DNA from: Polyodon spathula
Taxonomy: Eukaryota > Chordata > Actinopteri > Acipenseriformes > Polyodontidae
Assembly: GCF_017654505.1 (NCBI RefSeq)
Contig: NC_054549.1
Span: 29,499,854 to 29,563,853, forward strand
DNA length: 64,000 bases
Direction: 5' to 3'
Below the pieces are notes generated by a model, which saw only the letters and a program-made list of their open reading frames with translations, was not told the origin of the DNA and did no database searches. Position 1 is the first letter of the stretch. Every line of letters begins with the position of its first letter. The translations under genes and the position numbers were made by a program. Shown here piece by piece: positions 38,401 to 46,483 of the stretch.

Positions 38401-39238
38401 GTAATAATTTTACATTGAAATGCCAGTAAGATGCTCTGTGGGGTTCTGATTGAATTAATACTGTAATTAATAGACAGTGGTGGTCAGAGAGACTACTGGG
38501 GATGATTCTTGCTTTGATAAATTTATTTAAATCGTTTTTTGAAGTATAAAACCGGTCTAGTCTTGCTCTATATACACAGTCTGTGTGATACTGAGACCAG
38601 GTGTATTGTCTTGAACTGGGGTGCAGGCATCTCCATATGTCAACCAGGTCACTGGACTCTAACAATGCAGCCAACTCTCTGGAGGACTGAGGGTGTGGTT
38701 CATCATTATTTCTATCAATATTAAAATTAACAGTACAATTAAAATCTCCTCCTACTACCACCACATCATTATTATTAATATTAAAAAGAGCTTGCTTTAA
38801 TTTCTTAAAAAATAAAATTCGTTCGCCCCCTCTATTGGGGGCATAAATATTAATAAAAACATACACTGTACTGCCCAGCCTAGCTCTTACTTTTAAAATC
38901 CTCCCTTTCTCGATTTCATCTATATCTAGTAAAACTGCCCCCAGGCTGGGTTTAAAAAGCACGGCTACTCCTGCACTAGTACTAGCGCCGTGACTCATCA
39001 CGCACAGCCCCTTCCACTCCGCTCGCCACGCCTCCTCATTCTCCTGATCCGAGTGCGTTTCCTGCAGAAACACCACCCCCGCCTGCTTCTGCTCTAAAAA
39101 CTCGACTAGCTGCGCCCTCTTAAAAGACTGTCTGCAGCCGTTTAGATTAAAAGAAATAAAAACGCACCTTTCCATCATAGCTAAAAAAACTAACACACTA
39201 AAACAAGTAATAAAAGAAGTTTCATAAAACACAGCCAT
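35432..39238 (-). CDS. LINE ORF2 (endonuclease/RT), copy A, C-terminally cut
   Basis: A 1268-aa frame. Residues 27-260 form an APE-type endonuclease with LQETHS (E60), GGDFN (D165, N167) and SDHH (D252, H253). The reverse transcriptase spans about 475-800 with SLDQEKAFDRVDH (D617), GIRQGCALSG (673-682) and AYADD (D724, D725). A CX2CX7HX4C finger lies at about 1192-1208. The last five residues (GSGEK) and the stop come from flanking DNA, replacing the final 66 residues present in copy B. The start ATG has a strong context (A at -3, G at +4) and begins two bases after the ORF1 stop. All catalytic residues I can check are present. Confidence 0.95.
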   Translation of the reverse strand: MAVFYETSFITCFSVLVFLAMMERCVFISFNLNGCRQSFKRAQLVEFLEQKQAGVVFLQETHSDQENEEAWRAEWKGLCVMSHGASTSAGVAVLFKPSLGAVLLDIDEIEKGRILKVRARLGSTVYVFINIYAPNRGGERILFFKKLKQALFNINNNDVVVVGGDFNCTVNFNIDRNNDEPHPQSSRELAALLESSDLVDIWRCLHPSSRQYTWSQYHTDCVYRARLDRFYTSKNDLNKFIKARIIPSSLSDHHCLLITVLIQSEPHRASYWHFNVKLLQDVKFKQQFKLFWIIWKKEKAQYKDLRQWWDIGKIQIKCFCQQYTINATRSLNTAVRELESKILLLEESLNSEFKEQTLENLKEQKIALGSLLKERVKGAIVRSRFMELRDMDAPTSFFFNLERKRADSRQLCCIRTPGGKELHTREEISREAVRFYKELYNKELCNIEDTERLLQGLPSLSEKEQIQLDAPLTHQEMTAAVKQLSSGKVPGIDGLPAEFYNNFWDIMGEDLLQVLRESLSHKELPLSCRRAVVTLLPKKGDLCQLKNWRPVSILCSDLKILSKTIANRLKSVIGTVIHMDQTYCIPGRSIFDNLFFIRDFLTVSDICDFNVGMVSLDQEKAFDRVDHTYLFHTLEAFGFGPGFISYIRLLYSNIFSILKINNGLSQPFPVCRGIRQGCALSGMLYSLVIEPLLHLLRVRLAGWTVPSSPSTPSSATVKVSAYADDVTVFVSGDADVQALQQTLNEFQRASSARVNWAKCDTFLSGGWDEGTPPFLPEGLKWNRTGIKVLGVYLGTENYMKKNWEGLLDRVRGRLQRWKGLLAQLSFKGRVLVINNLVASSLWHKLVCLDPPQGLVKEIQRVLLEFFWSGRHSLRPAVLYLPSDEGGQGLVSIASRVAAFRLQAVQRLLYTEEEAHWKRLACFLLNRFGGLGLGKHLFLIENTSFSKAGLPPFYQSILKAWQLVRVERDVESLTGQDLFEEPLFFNPLFPVKFLQSMTLCASFLKAGVTRMVHLLNLELSCWLTASQLTAQLGWHSERLAERLMGELRGCLSPRLKAVLREELSRGTEQRQLSLFPGMIVSPAVGEEGEGGGENGGTLLKLQNVEEIIFHTMSGKHIYKLCVKATEYSRLRGLVDSKWRAYLAVEEGHRPVWRVLYKPPLAKRVGDLQWKILHCIVSTGRFLHRVDPSISEQCAFCSAEETLFHAYSECERLRPLFNLLQGILNNLGVVFSKELFIFGVLYSFKMKNRCVLINFLFGQAKLAILGSGEK

Positions 39239-39240
39239 TT

Positions 39241-40689
39241 TTAAACAAGAGATTTTGAACCACTTTTAAGATCCTTTTTAATTTTCTGAACAATTTTTTT
39301 TAATCTATAACGTTTTGGCTGATCAAATTCTTCTATTGTGGCTTTCCTTGTTATAACGTGAGCGGAGTGGAGAAATAACCTTAGATCAGGGAAAAAACTC
39401 TCTATTTCTACTCCCCTTTTCCCTTTTGTTTCTATCATAAAATCATTTACCTGCTCAAGTGTGTATAACTTTTTCTTACTGACGGGTTGGCTATCAGGGA
39501 TGTCTGAGATAAGCGAGGAGTCAGAGAGCTCCCCCTCCATCTCATCCGCGCTGTCCTCTCGCTCGCCCCCGAGAATCCGTTCCTCCGCAGCTCCCTCCGA
39601 CTCCTCGACACCGGTCTCTGCCACAGCCGTCACTATTTCAGGCGGCTGAGATTCAGCTAGCGGAGAGTCTTGCACCGCGCCCGGCTCACCCTGCGCTGTG
39701 CTCTCTTCCTCCGCGTTGGGAGGGACTGACGCCCCGCCTGGAGCCCGCAGTCTCCCTGTCTGCACGGGTTCGGAGTTCTGCACTGGCTGCGCTCTGCCAT
39801 CCGGCAGCTCTGCAGCCTTCCGCTGAATTCGTGTCTTTTTCGCTACTACCTTGAATGATTCTTCACCATTCTCAGTAGTAGCGGTATTATCCTCCGAACC
39901 CGTCAGTGACAGGCTGCGGCTGGGTCTCTTTGTGCGAGGCCGTGGTGTTGGTGGTTCTGCTCCGGTTTCCCTCTGGATCGCCCCCTCCTCGGTCAGCACG
40001 GGCTCGCTCTGCGGCTGCGCTGGGGGAGCCGACTCTTCCTCCCGCTCACCCCCAACACCCCCGACTTCCTCCCCGCCAGCATCGCCCTGATCCTGCCCTG
40101 TCTCCGCTCTAGCCTCCTTTCTCGGGCAGGCTTTCCTCTGGTGTCCCTGTTCTCCACAGTAAAAACATCTCATCGTTTCGGAACTGACAAAAACTACACA
40201 ATTCATCCCTTCCACGTTAAAATTCCAGGCAACATTAATGACTTGGTTAGGATCATTTAGTAAGACAAACGCCTGCCTTCTAAACGACATGACGTGCCTA
40301 ACACTGTTATTTTTGCACCCCAGCGGGATTCCCTTAATCGGGGACACCAGTTTACCAAAACGAGCTAAATTCTTTTCTAATTGCTCATTTTTTAAAAACG
40401 GAGGCACATTAGAAATAATAACTTTCGTAACCGGGGTTACTAGAGGGGAAACCTGAACAAATTCACCTTTCACTGTAAATCCTTCCTCTACCAGCTTGTG
40501 TACCAGAGACACCTCCACTAAAAATATTACCAGCGCTTTATTCATTCTTGACGCCGACATAATATTCTCAAACCCCACCACCTCTCCTACTGCCAGCAGG
40601 CACTCCTCCACCGAAACCCCGGGGTCAGGCAGGCAACGGACCCCGTGTCGGCGGGTGAGAGCCCCCAGCCCTCCTGAACGAGACCCCAT
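39241..40689 (-). CDS. LINE ORF1 protein, RRM-like plus CCHC knuckle
   Basis: A nucleic-acid-binding ORF1 protein expected to coat the element RNA. The open frame begins at 40740 (499 aa), but its first 17 residues (MCVCLFVCLVGVFGDPV) are coded by an AAAC/CA simple repeat, so I prefer the ATG at 40689 (MGSRSGGLGAL), giving 482 aa. In 499-aa numbering, an RRM-like region (KVIISNVPPFL...FVLL) lies at about 106-185 and a CX2CX4HX4C zinc knuckle (CFYCGEQGHQRKAC) at 192-205. A long acidic, Pro/Glu-rich linker follows, then a basic C-terminus. The stop codon sits two bases before ORF2. Confidence 0.9.
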   Translation of the reverse strand: MGSRSGGLGALTRRHGVRCLPDPGVSVEECLLAVGEVVGFENIMSASRMNKALVIFLVEVSLVHKLVEEGFTVKGEFVQVSPLVTPVTKVIISNVPPFLKNEQLEKNLARFGKLVSPIKGIPLGCKNNSVRHVMSFRRQAFVLLNDPNQVINVAWNFNVEGMNCVVFVSSETMRCFYCGEQGHQRKACPRKEARAETGQDQGDAGGEEVGGVGGEREEESAPPAQPQSEPVLTEEGAIQRETGAEPPTPRPRTKRPSRSLSLTGSEDNTATTENGEESFKVVAKKTRIQRKAAELPDGRAQPVQNSEPVQTGRLRAPGGASVPPNAEEESTAQGEPGAVQDSPLAESQPPEIVTAVAETGVEESEGAAEERILGGEREDSADEMEGELSDSSLISDIPDSQPVSKKKLYTLEQVNDFMIETKGKRGVEIESFFPDLRLFLHSAHVITRKATIEEFDQPKRYRLKKIVQKIKKDLKSGSKSLV

Positions 40690-40932
40690 AACGGGATCTC
40701 CAAACACACCCACCAAACAAACAAACAAACAAACACACACACACCACTAACCTACGAACAAACAAAACACAAAACAAAAAAACAACTAAGTAACTACAAA
40801 AAAAAGAAAAAAGAAATAAATAAATAAATAAATAAATAAAAAATAAATAAATAGATAAATAAATAAAGTTTTAAATTTCCCGGTCCTACCGCACCGGCGT
40901 TCCACCTCTCTGCAAGCCCTTCCCACAATCCT

Positions 40933-40934
<2 letters not shown>
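40690..40934 (-). other. 5' UTR of LINE copy A
   Basis: About 245 bp between the (TC)n target and the preferred ORF1 start. The first 60 bases are GC-rich (GGAGGATTGTGGG, CGCCGGTGCGG); the rest is T-rich simple sequence, including TTTA and GTTT repeats. An internal pol II promoter is expected for a LINE 5' UTR, but I see no defined promoter motif. Confidence 0.75.
40814..40867. repeat. (AAAT)n in the LINE 5' UTR
   Basis: About a dozen AAAT units with minor interruptions (one ATAG step). Read on the coding strand this is a TTTA-rich leader within the element. Confidence 0.9.

Positions 40935-40987
<53 letters not shown>
40935..40987. repeat. (AG)n / (TC)n tract joining the two LINEs
   Basis: 53 bp of uninterrupted AG. 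On the coding strand it is (TC)n placed exactly between the 3' end of copy B (CAAAAGT) and the 5' end of copy A (GGAGG). This is what insertion of a TC-targeting retrotransposon into its own microsatellite target would leave, and is the best evidence for target specificity here. Confidence 0.97.
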
Positions 40988-40990
<3 letters not shown>

Positions 40991-41252
40991 TTGACTTTTA
41001 AGATCCTTTATTTAAATATTCCAAATAAAATCCATTAAAATTCAAATAAAGGTAAAACACAACAAAAGTTAAGATTCCTACTGCCTGAGCAAAATTTAAA
41101 AAATCCTAAAATATATCGTGTTCTCCTTAAAAACAGATTTTAAACAAAATAAAAGGATCATTAAAAAATCAATATTAAACAGTTTTTTTTTTCTTTGTTG
41201 AAAACAGATAAAAGCCAAAAATAAAACACTGTAAAACAAAAATTAAATAAAA
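40988..41252 (-). other. 3' UTR of LINE copy B
   Basis: 265 bp, T-rich on the coding strand, ending ...GGATCTTAAAAGTCAAAAGT immediately before (TC)n. There is no poly(A) tail; the end abuts the microsatellite, which suggests that base-pairing or priming at TC repeats defines the 3' junction. Confidence 0.85.
41008..41013 (-). terminator. AATAAA polyadenylation-type signal
   Basis: AATAAA on the coding strand lies about 20 bases before the 3' end of copy B, a normal distance to a cleavage site. The AT-rich context makes a chance match possible. Confidence 0.5.
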
Positions 41253-44200
41253 TTAGAACAAAAACTGGAGCTCCCCCTCCTCACTCACAGCACACAAGGC
41301 GTCTCCCACACACCACCTCTCCTGAAAGTCCTCCAGGTTACTGACCAGTTTAAAATACTCAAACTCTACTCTGATCTGGCTGACCACGAGCACCCTGAAC
41401 TGAACCACTAAACTGGTCAGTCCAGAACCAGAGAGTTGATTTTTCCTTGTCTTTAAAATAGCCAATTTTGCCTGTCCAAATAAAAAATTAATAAGAACAC
41501 ACCTGTTTTTCATTTTAAAACTGTATAGAACCCCAAAAATAAAAAGCTCCTTACTAAAAACGACCCCTAAATTATTCAGGATTCCCTGCAGTAAATTAAA
41601 AAGTGGCCGCAGCCTCTCACACTCACTGTAGGCATGAAAGAGAGTTTCCTCTGCTGAGCAAAAAGCGCACTGCTCACTGATGCTGGGGTCCACTCTATGG
41701 AGAAACCTGCCTGTGGACACAATGCAGTGTAGAATCTTCCACTGCAGGTCCCCCACTCTCTTGGCGAGAGGCGGCTTGTACAGCACCCTCCACACCGGCC
41801 TGTGCCCCTCCTCTACAGCCAAGTAAGCTCGCCACTTAGAGTCTACCAGACCCCTTAGCCTACTATACTCTGTGGCTTTAACACACAATTTGTATATATG
41901 TTTTCCATTCATTGTGTGAAAGATAATTTCCTCCACATTCTGCAATTTAAGCAAAGTCCCTCCATTCTCTCCACCGCCCTCACCTTCCTCACCTACTGCT
42001 GGTGACACGATCATCCCTGGAAATAAGGAAAGCTGTCTCTGCTCTGTGCCTCTGGACAACTCCTCCCTCAGGACTGCCTTGAGCCGCGGGGAGAGGCAGC
42101 CCCTCAACTCACCCATCAGTCTTTCTGCAAGCCTCTCTGAGTGCCAGCCTAGCTGTGCAGTTAGCTGGGAGGCAGTTAGCCAGCAGGAGAGCTCAAGGTT
42201 TAACAGGTGGACCATCCTGGTTACACCTGCTTTTAAAAAACTGGCACAGAGCGTCATCGACTGGAGGAACTTAACTGGAAAGAGTGGATTAAAAAATAGG
42301 GGCTCCTCAAACAGGTCCTGCCCTGTCAAGGACTCCACATCCCTTTCCACCCTCACCAGCTGCCAGGCTTTTAAAATACTTTGATAAAAAGGAGGAAGTC
42401 CTGCTTTACTAAAACTGGTGTTCTCAATTAAAAACAGGTGTTTTCCTAACCCCAGCCCCCCAAATCTATTGAGAAGGAAACAGGCCAGCCTCTTCCAATG
42501 AGCCTCCTCCTCAGTGTACAGGAGTCTCTGAACCGCCTGCAGTCTGAAGGCTGCCACCCTGCTGGCAATGCTGACTAGCCCCTGCCCCCCCTCATCACTA
42601 GGGAGGTAGAGGACTGCCGGCCTCAAACTGTGTCTCCCGCTCCAAAAGAACTCCAGCAACACTCTCTGGATCTCCTTCACCAGGCCCTGGGGTGGGTCCA
42701 AGCATACCAGCTTGTGCCACAAGCTAGAGGCCACCAGATTATTAATAACAAGCACCCGGCCCTTGAAGGACAGTTGAGCCAGCAGTCCCTTCCACCTCTG
42801 CAGCCGCCCCCTCACCCTATCCAACAAACCCTCCCAGTTCTTTTTCATGTAGTTTTCTGTTCCGAGGTGCACCCCCAACACTTTAATACCTGTTCTGTTC
42901 CATTTCAGCCCCTCAGGCAGGAAAGGAGGGGTGCCCTCATCCCAGCCGCCTGACAGGAAGGTGTCACATTTTGCCCAGTTTACTCTGGCAGAAGATGCTC
43001 TCTGGAACTCATTTAGAGTCTGCTGCAGCGCTTGGACATCTGCATCCCCCCTCACAAACACAGTCACATCGTCTGCGTAGGCAGACACCTTCACTGTGGC
43101 AGAGGAGGGTGTGGAGGGCGAGGAGGGCACTGTCCATCCAGCTAGCCTGACCCTCAGCAGGTGCAGCAGGGGCTCTATAACCAGTGAATACAGCATACCA
43201 GACAGGGCACAGCCCTGCCTTATACCCCTGCACACTGGGAAGGGCTGACTCAGCCCATTGTTGATCTTTAAAATACTAAAAATGTTGGAATATAAAAGCC
43301 GAATATAAGAAATAAAACCAGGACCGAACCCGAAGGCTTCCAGTGTATGAAAGAGGTAGGTGTGGTCGACTCTGTCGAAAGCCTTCTCTTGATCCAGGGA
43401 GACCATTCCTACATTAAAATCACAAATATCACTTACAGTTAAAAAATCTCGAATAAAAAACAAGTTATCAAAAATAGAGCGACCCGGTATACAATATGTT
43501 TGATCCATATGTATTACAGTTCCAATAACACTTTTTAATCTATTAGCGATTGTTTTGGATAAAATCTTTAAATCAGAACATAAAATTGACACAGGTCTCC
43601 AATTTTTAAGCTGGCATAGGTCTCCCTTCTTGGGCAGCAGTGTAACCACTGCCCTACGGCAGCTAAGAGGCAGTTCCCTGTGGCTGAGGCTCTCTCTCAG
43701 AACCTGGAGCAAATCCTCCCCCATTATATCCCAGAAATTATTATAAAATTCTGCTGGCAGTCCATCGATCCCGGGAACCTTTCCGCTGGAGAGCTGCTTG
43801 ACAGCGGCGGTCATCTCCTGGTGGGTCAGCGGTGCGTCCAGCTGAATCTGCTCCTTCTCACTGAGGCTGGGTAACCCCTGGAGCAGCCGCTCAGTGTCCT
43901 CTATGTTGCACAGTTCTTTATTATAAAGTTCCTTGTAAAAACGCACCGCCTCTCTGCTGATTTCCTCCCGGGTGTGCAGTTCTTTCCCACCAGGAGTCCT
44001 GATACAACACAGCTGTCTACTGTCCGCTCTCTTCCTCTCCAGGTTGAAGAAGAAACTAGTGGGGGCATCCATGTCTCTCAACTCCATGAATCTGGAACGC
44101 ACAATCGCCCCCTTCACTCTTTCCTTCAGCAAGCTCCCCAGCGCGATTTTCTGCTCCTTTAGGTTCTCCAGGGTCTGTTCTTTAAATTCTGAATTTAACC

Positions 44201-45242
44201 TTTCCTCTAGGAGGAGGATTTTGGACTCCAGTTCTCTCACGGCTGTGTTCAGTGACCTGGTTGCATTTATAGTATATTGTTGACAAAAACATTTAATTTG
44301 TATTTTGCCAATGTCCCACCACTGTCTTAAATCTTTATATTGTGCTTTTTCTTTTTTCCAAATTATCCAAAAAAGTTTGAATTGTTGCTTAAATTTTACA
44401 TCTTGTAATAATTTTACATTGAAATGCCAGTAAGATGCTCTGTGGGGTTCTGATTGAATTAATACTGTAATTAATAGACAGTGGTGGTCAGAGAGACTAC
44501 TGGGGATGATTCTTGCTTTGATAAATTTATTTAAATCGTTTTTTGAAGTATAAAACCGGTCTAGTCTTGCTCTATATACACAGTCTGTGTGATACTGAGA
44601 CCAGGTGTATTGTCTTGAACTGGGGTGCAGGCATCTCCATATGTCAACCAGGTCACTGGACTCTAACAATGCAGCCAACTCTCTGGAGGACTGAGGGTGT
44701 GGTTCATCATTATTTCTATCAATATTAAAATTAACAGTACAATTAAAATCTCCTCCTACTACCACCACATCATTATTATTAATATTAAAAAGAGCTTGCT
44801 TTAATTTCTTAAAAAATAAAATTCGTTCGCCCCCTCTATTGGGGGCATAAATATTAATAAAAACATACACTGTACTGCCCAGCCTAGCTCTTACTTTTAA
44901 AATCCTCCCTTTCTCGATTTCATCTATATCTAGTAAAACTGCCCCCAGGCTGGGTTTAAAAAGCACGGCTACTCCTGCACTGGTACTAGCGCCGTGACTC
45001 ATCACGCACAGCCCCTTCCACTCCGCTCGCCACGCCTCCTCATTCTCCTGATCCGAGTGCGTTTCCTGCAGAAACACCACCCCCGCCTGCTTCTGCTCTA
45101 AAAACCCGACTAGCTGCGCCCTCTTAAAAGACTGTCTGCAGCCGTTTAGATTAAAAGAAATAAAAACGCACCTTTCCATCATAGCTAAAAAAACTAACAC
45201 ACTAAAACAAGTAATAAAAGAAGTTTCATAAAACACAGCCAT
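41253..45242 (-). CDS. LINE ORF2 (endonuclease/RT), copy B, complete
   Basis: A complete 1329-aa ORF2 with the same domain order as copy A: APE endonuclease (E60, D165, N167, SDHH at 251-254), reverse transcriptase (D617, GIRQGCALSG, AYADD at 721-725) and CCHC finger near 1192-1208, followed by 121 more residues to a natural stop. It differs from copy A at about six residues (for example G46 for E46, R348 for S348, R731 for S731). No frameshift or stop interrupts it, so the enzyme could be active if expressed; its mRNA would need a promoter outside the lost 5' UTR. Confidence 0.95.
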   Translation of the reverse strand: MAVFYETSFITCFSVLVFLAMMERCVFISFNLNGCRQSFKRAQLVGFLEQKQAGVVFLQETHSDQENEEAWRAEWKGLCVMSHGASTSAGVAVLFKPSLGAVLLDIDEIEKGRILKVRARLGSTVYVFINIYAPNRGGERILFFKKLKQALFNINNNDVVVVGGDFNCTVNFNIDRNNDEPHPQSSRELAALLESSDLVDIWRCLHPSSRQYTWSQYHTDCVYRARLDRFYTSKNDLNKFIKARIIPSSLSDHHCLLITVLIQSEPHRASYWHFNVKLLQDVKFKQQFKLFWIIWKKEKAQYKDLRQWWDIGKIQIKCFCQQYTINATRSLNTAVRELESKILLLEERLNSEFKEQTLENLKEQKIALGSLLKERVKGAIVRSRFMELRDMDAPTSFFFNLERKRADSRQLCCIRTPGGKELHTREEISREAVRFYKELYNKELCNIEDTERLLQGLPSLSEKEQIQLDAPLTHQEMTAAVKQLSSGKVPGIDGLPAEFYNNFWDIMGEDLLQVLRESLSHRELPLSCRRAVVTLLPKKGDLCQLKNWRPVSILCSDLKILSKTIANRLKSVIGTVIHMDQTYCIPGRSIFDNLFFIRDFLTVSDICDFNVGMVSLDQEKAFDRVDHTYLFHTLEAFGFGPGFISYIRLLYSNIFSILKINNGLSQPFPVCRGIRQGCALSGMLYSLVIEPLLHLLRVRLAGWTVPSSPSTPSSATVKVSAYADDVTVFVRGDADVQALQQTLNEFQRASSARVNWAKCDTFLSGGWDEGTPPFLPEGLKWNRTGIKVLGVHLGTENYMKKNWEGLLDRVRGRLQRWKGLLAQLSFKGRVLVINNLVASSLWHKLVCLDPPQGLVKEIQRVLLEFFWSGRHSLRPAVLYLPSDEGGQGLVSIASRVAAFRLQAVQRLLYTEEEAHWKRLACFLLNRFGGLGLGKHLFLIENTSFSKAGLPPFYQSILKAWQLVRVERDVESLTGQDLFEEPLFFNPLFPVKFLQSMTLCASFLKAGVTRMVHLLNLELSCWLTASQLTAQLGWHSERLAERLMGELRGCLSPRLKAVLREELSRGTEQRQLSLFPGMIVSPAVGEEGEGGGENGGTLLKLQNVEEIIFHTMNGKHIYKLCVKATEYSRLRGLVDSKWRAYLAVEEGHRPVWRVLYKPPLAKRVGDLQWKILHCIVSTGRFLHRVDPSISEQCAFCSAEETLFHAYSECERLRPLFNLLQGILNNLGVVFSKELFIFGVLYSFKMKNRCVLINFLFGQAKLAILKTRKNQLSGSGLTSLVVQFRVLVVSQIRVEFEYFKLVSNLEDFQERWCVGDALCAVSEEGELQFLF

Positions 45243-45244
45243 TT

Positions 45245-46483
45245 TTAAACAAGAGATTTTGAACCACTTTTAAGATCCTTTTTAATTTTCTGAACAATTT
45301 TTTTTAATCTATAACGTTTTGGCTGATCAAATTCTTCTATTGTGGCTTTCCTTGTTATAACGTGAGCGGAGTGGAGAAATAACCTTAGATCAGGGAAAAA
45401 ACTCTCTATTTCTACTCCCCTTTTCCCTTTTGTTTCTATCATAAAATCATTTACCTGCTCAAGTGTGTATAACTTTTTCTTACTGACGGGTTGGCTATCA
45501 GGGATGTCTGAGATAAGCGAGGAGTCAGAGAGCTCCCCCTCCATCTCATCCGCGCTGTCCTCTCGCTCGCCCCCGAGAATCCGTTCCTCCGCAGCTCCCT
45601 CCGACTCCCCGACACCGGTCTCTGCTACAGCCGGCACCATTTCAGGCGGCTGAGATTCAGCTAGCGGAGAGTCTTGCACCGCGCCCGGCTCACCCTGCGC
45701 TGTGCTCTCTTCCTCCGCGTTGGGAGGGACTGACGCCCCGCCTGGAGCCCGCAGTCTCCCTGTCTGCACGGGTTCGGAGTTCTGCACTGGCTGCGCTCTG
45801 CCATCCGGCAGCTCTGCAGCCTTCCGCTGAATTCGTGTCTTTTTCGCTACTACCTTGAATGATTCTTCACCATTCTCAGTAGTAGCTGTATTATCCTCCG
45901 AACCCGTCAGTGACAGGCTGCGGCTGGGTCTCTTTGTGCGAGGCCGTGGTGTTGGTGGTTCTGCTCCGGTTTCCCTCTGGATCGCCACCTCCTCGGTCAG
46001 CACGGGCTCGCTCTGCGGCTGCGCTGGGGGAGCCGACTCTTCCTCCCGCTCACCCCCAACACCCCCGACTTCCTCCCCGCCAGCATCGCCCTGATCCTGC
46101 CCTGTCTCCGCTCTAGCCTCCTTTCTCGGGCAGGCTTTTCTCTGGTGTCCCTGTTCTCCACAGTAAAAACATCTCATCGTTTCGGAACTGACAAAAACTA
46201 CACAATTCATCCCTTCCACGTTAAAATTCCAGGCAACATTAATGACTTGGTTAGGATCATTTAGTAAGACAAACGCCTGCCTTCTAAACGACATGACGTG
46301 CCTAACACTGTTATTTTTGCACCCCAGCGGGATTCCCTTAATCGGGGACACCAGTTTACCAAAACGAGCTAAATTCTTTTCTAATTGCTCATTTTTTAAA
46401 AACGGAGGCACATTAGAAATAATAACTTTCGTAACCGGGGTTACTAGAGGGGAAACCTGAATAAGCCCATTGAACAACGCCAA
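45245..46483 (-). pseudogene. LINE ORF1, copy B, N-terminally truncated
   Basis: A 412-aa open frame. From about residue 8 on it matches copy A ORF1 from Q96 (QVSPLVTPVTK), keeping the RRM-like region, the CCHC knuckle and the C-terminus. The first residues (MALFNGL) come from flanking DNA beyond the breakpoint, which by chance supplies an in-frame ATG at 46483. About 95 N-terminal residues and the 5' UTR are gone. Differences from copy A cluster in the acidic linker. Confidence 0.85.

Larger units (their letters stand above)
35450..40934 (-). mobile_element. Tx1-like LINE copy A, 3'-truncated
   Basis: Contains the 5' UTR, complete ORF1 and ORF2 up to residue 1263. On the coding strand its first bases (GGAGGATTGTGGG) follow (TC)n directly. 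Loss of the 3' end is unusual for target-primed reverse transcription, which starts at the RNA 3' end and normally yields 5' truncations, so this end was probably removed by later deletion or rearrangement. Without a 3' UTR the copy should not be mobile in cis. Confidence 0.9.
35450..46460 (-). mobile_element. Tandem two-copy Tx1-clade LINE block
   Basis: An 11,011-bp block of two same-orientation copies of one non-LTR retrotransposon, joined through a (TC)n tract. Aligned positions differ by exactly 6004 throughout (35450 pairs with 41454, 40456 with 46460), so the copies carry no net indel; I counted about 16 substitutions over about 5.0 kb by eye. Full element length is inferred as about 5.95 kb. 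Copy A lacks the last 460 bp and copy B the first 480 bp. No target-site duplication flanks the block. Domain content (APE endonuclease, RT, CCHC knuckles in both ORFs) and the microsatellite junction fit the Tx1 clade of the L1 group. Confidence 0.9.
40988..46460 (-). mobile_element. Tx1-like LINE copy B, 5'-truncated
   Basis: Holds the last about 404 codons of ORF1, complete ORF2 and the 3' UTR. The 5' break at 46460/46461 corresponds to copy A position 40456. A 5' truncation is common for LINEs, but here the missing part mirrors the part lost from the other end of copy A, so a shared rearrangement is possible. Confidence 0.9.

Noticed and set aside
35900..40600. Many plus-strand frames inside the LINE copies (for example 36042-36380, 37968-38279, 39851-40090)
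   Set aside because: They recur at +6004 in the other copy and are antisense shadows of ORF1 and ORF2.
35410..46480. Shared GCCCATT words on both sides of the LINE block as a target-site duplication
   Set aside because: The left copy lies about 25 bases away from the breakpoint and the match is only seven bases, so it is not a credible duplication.
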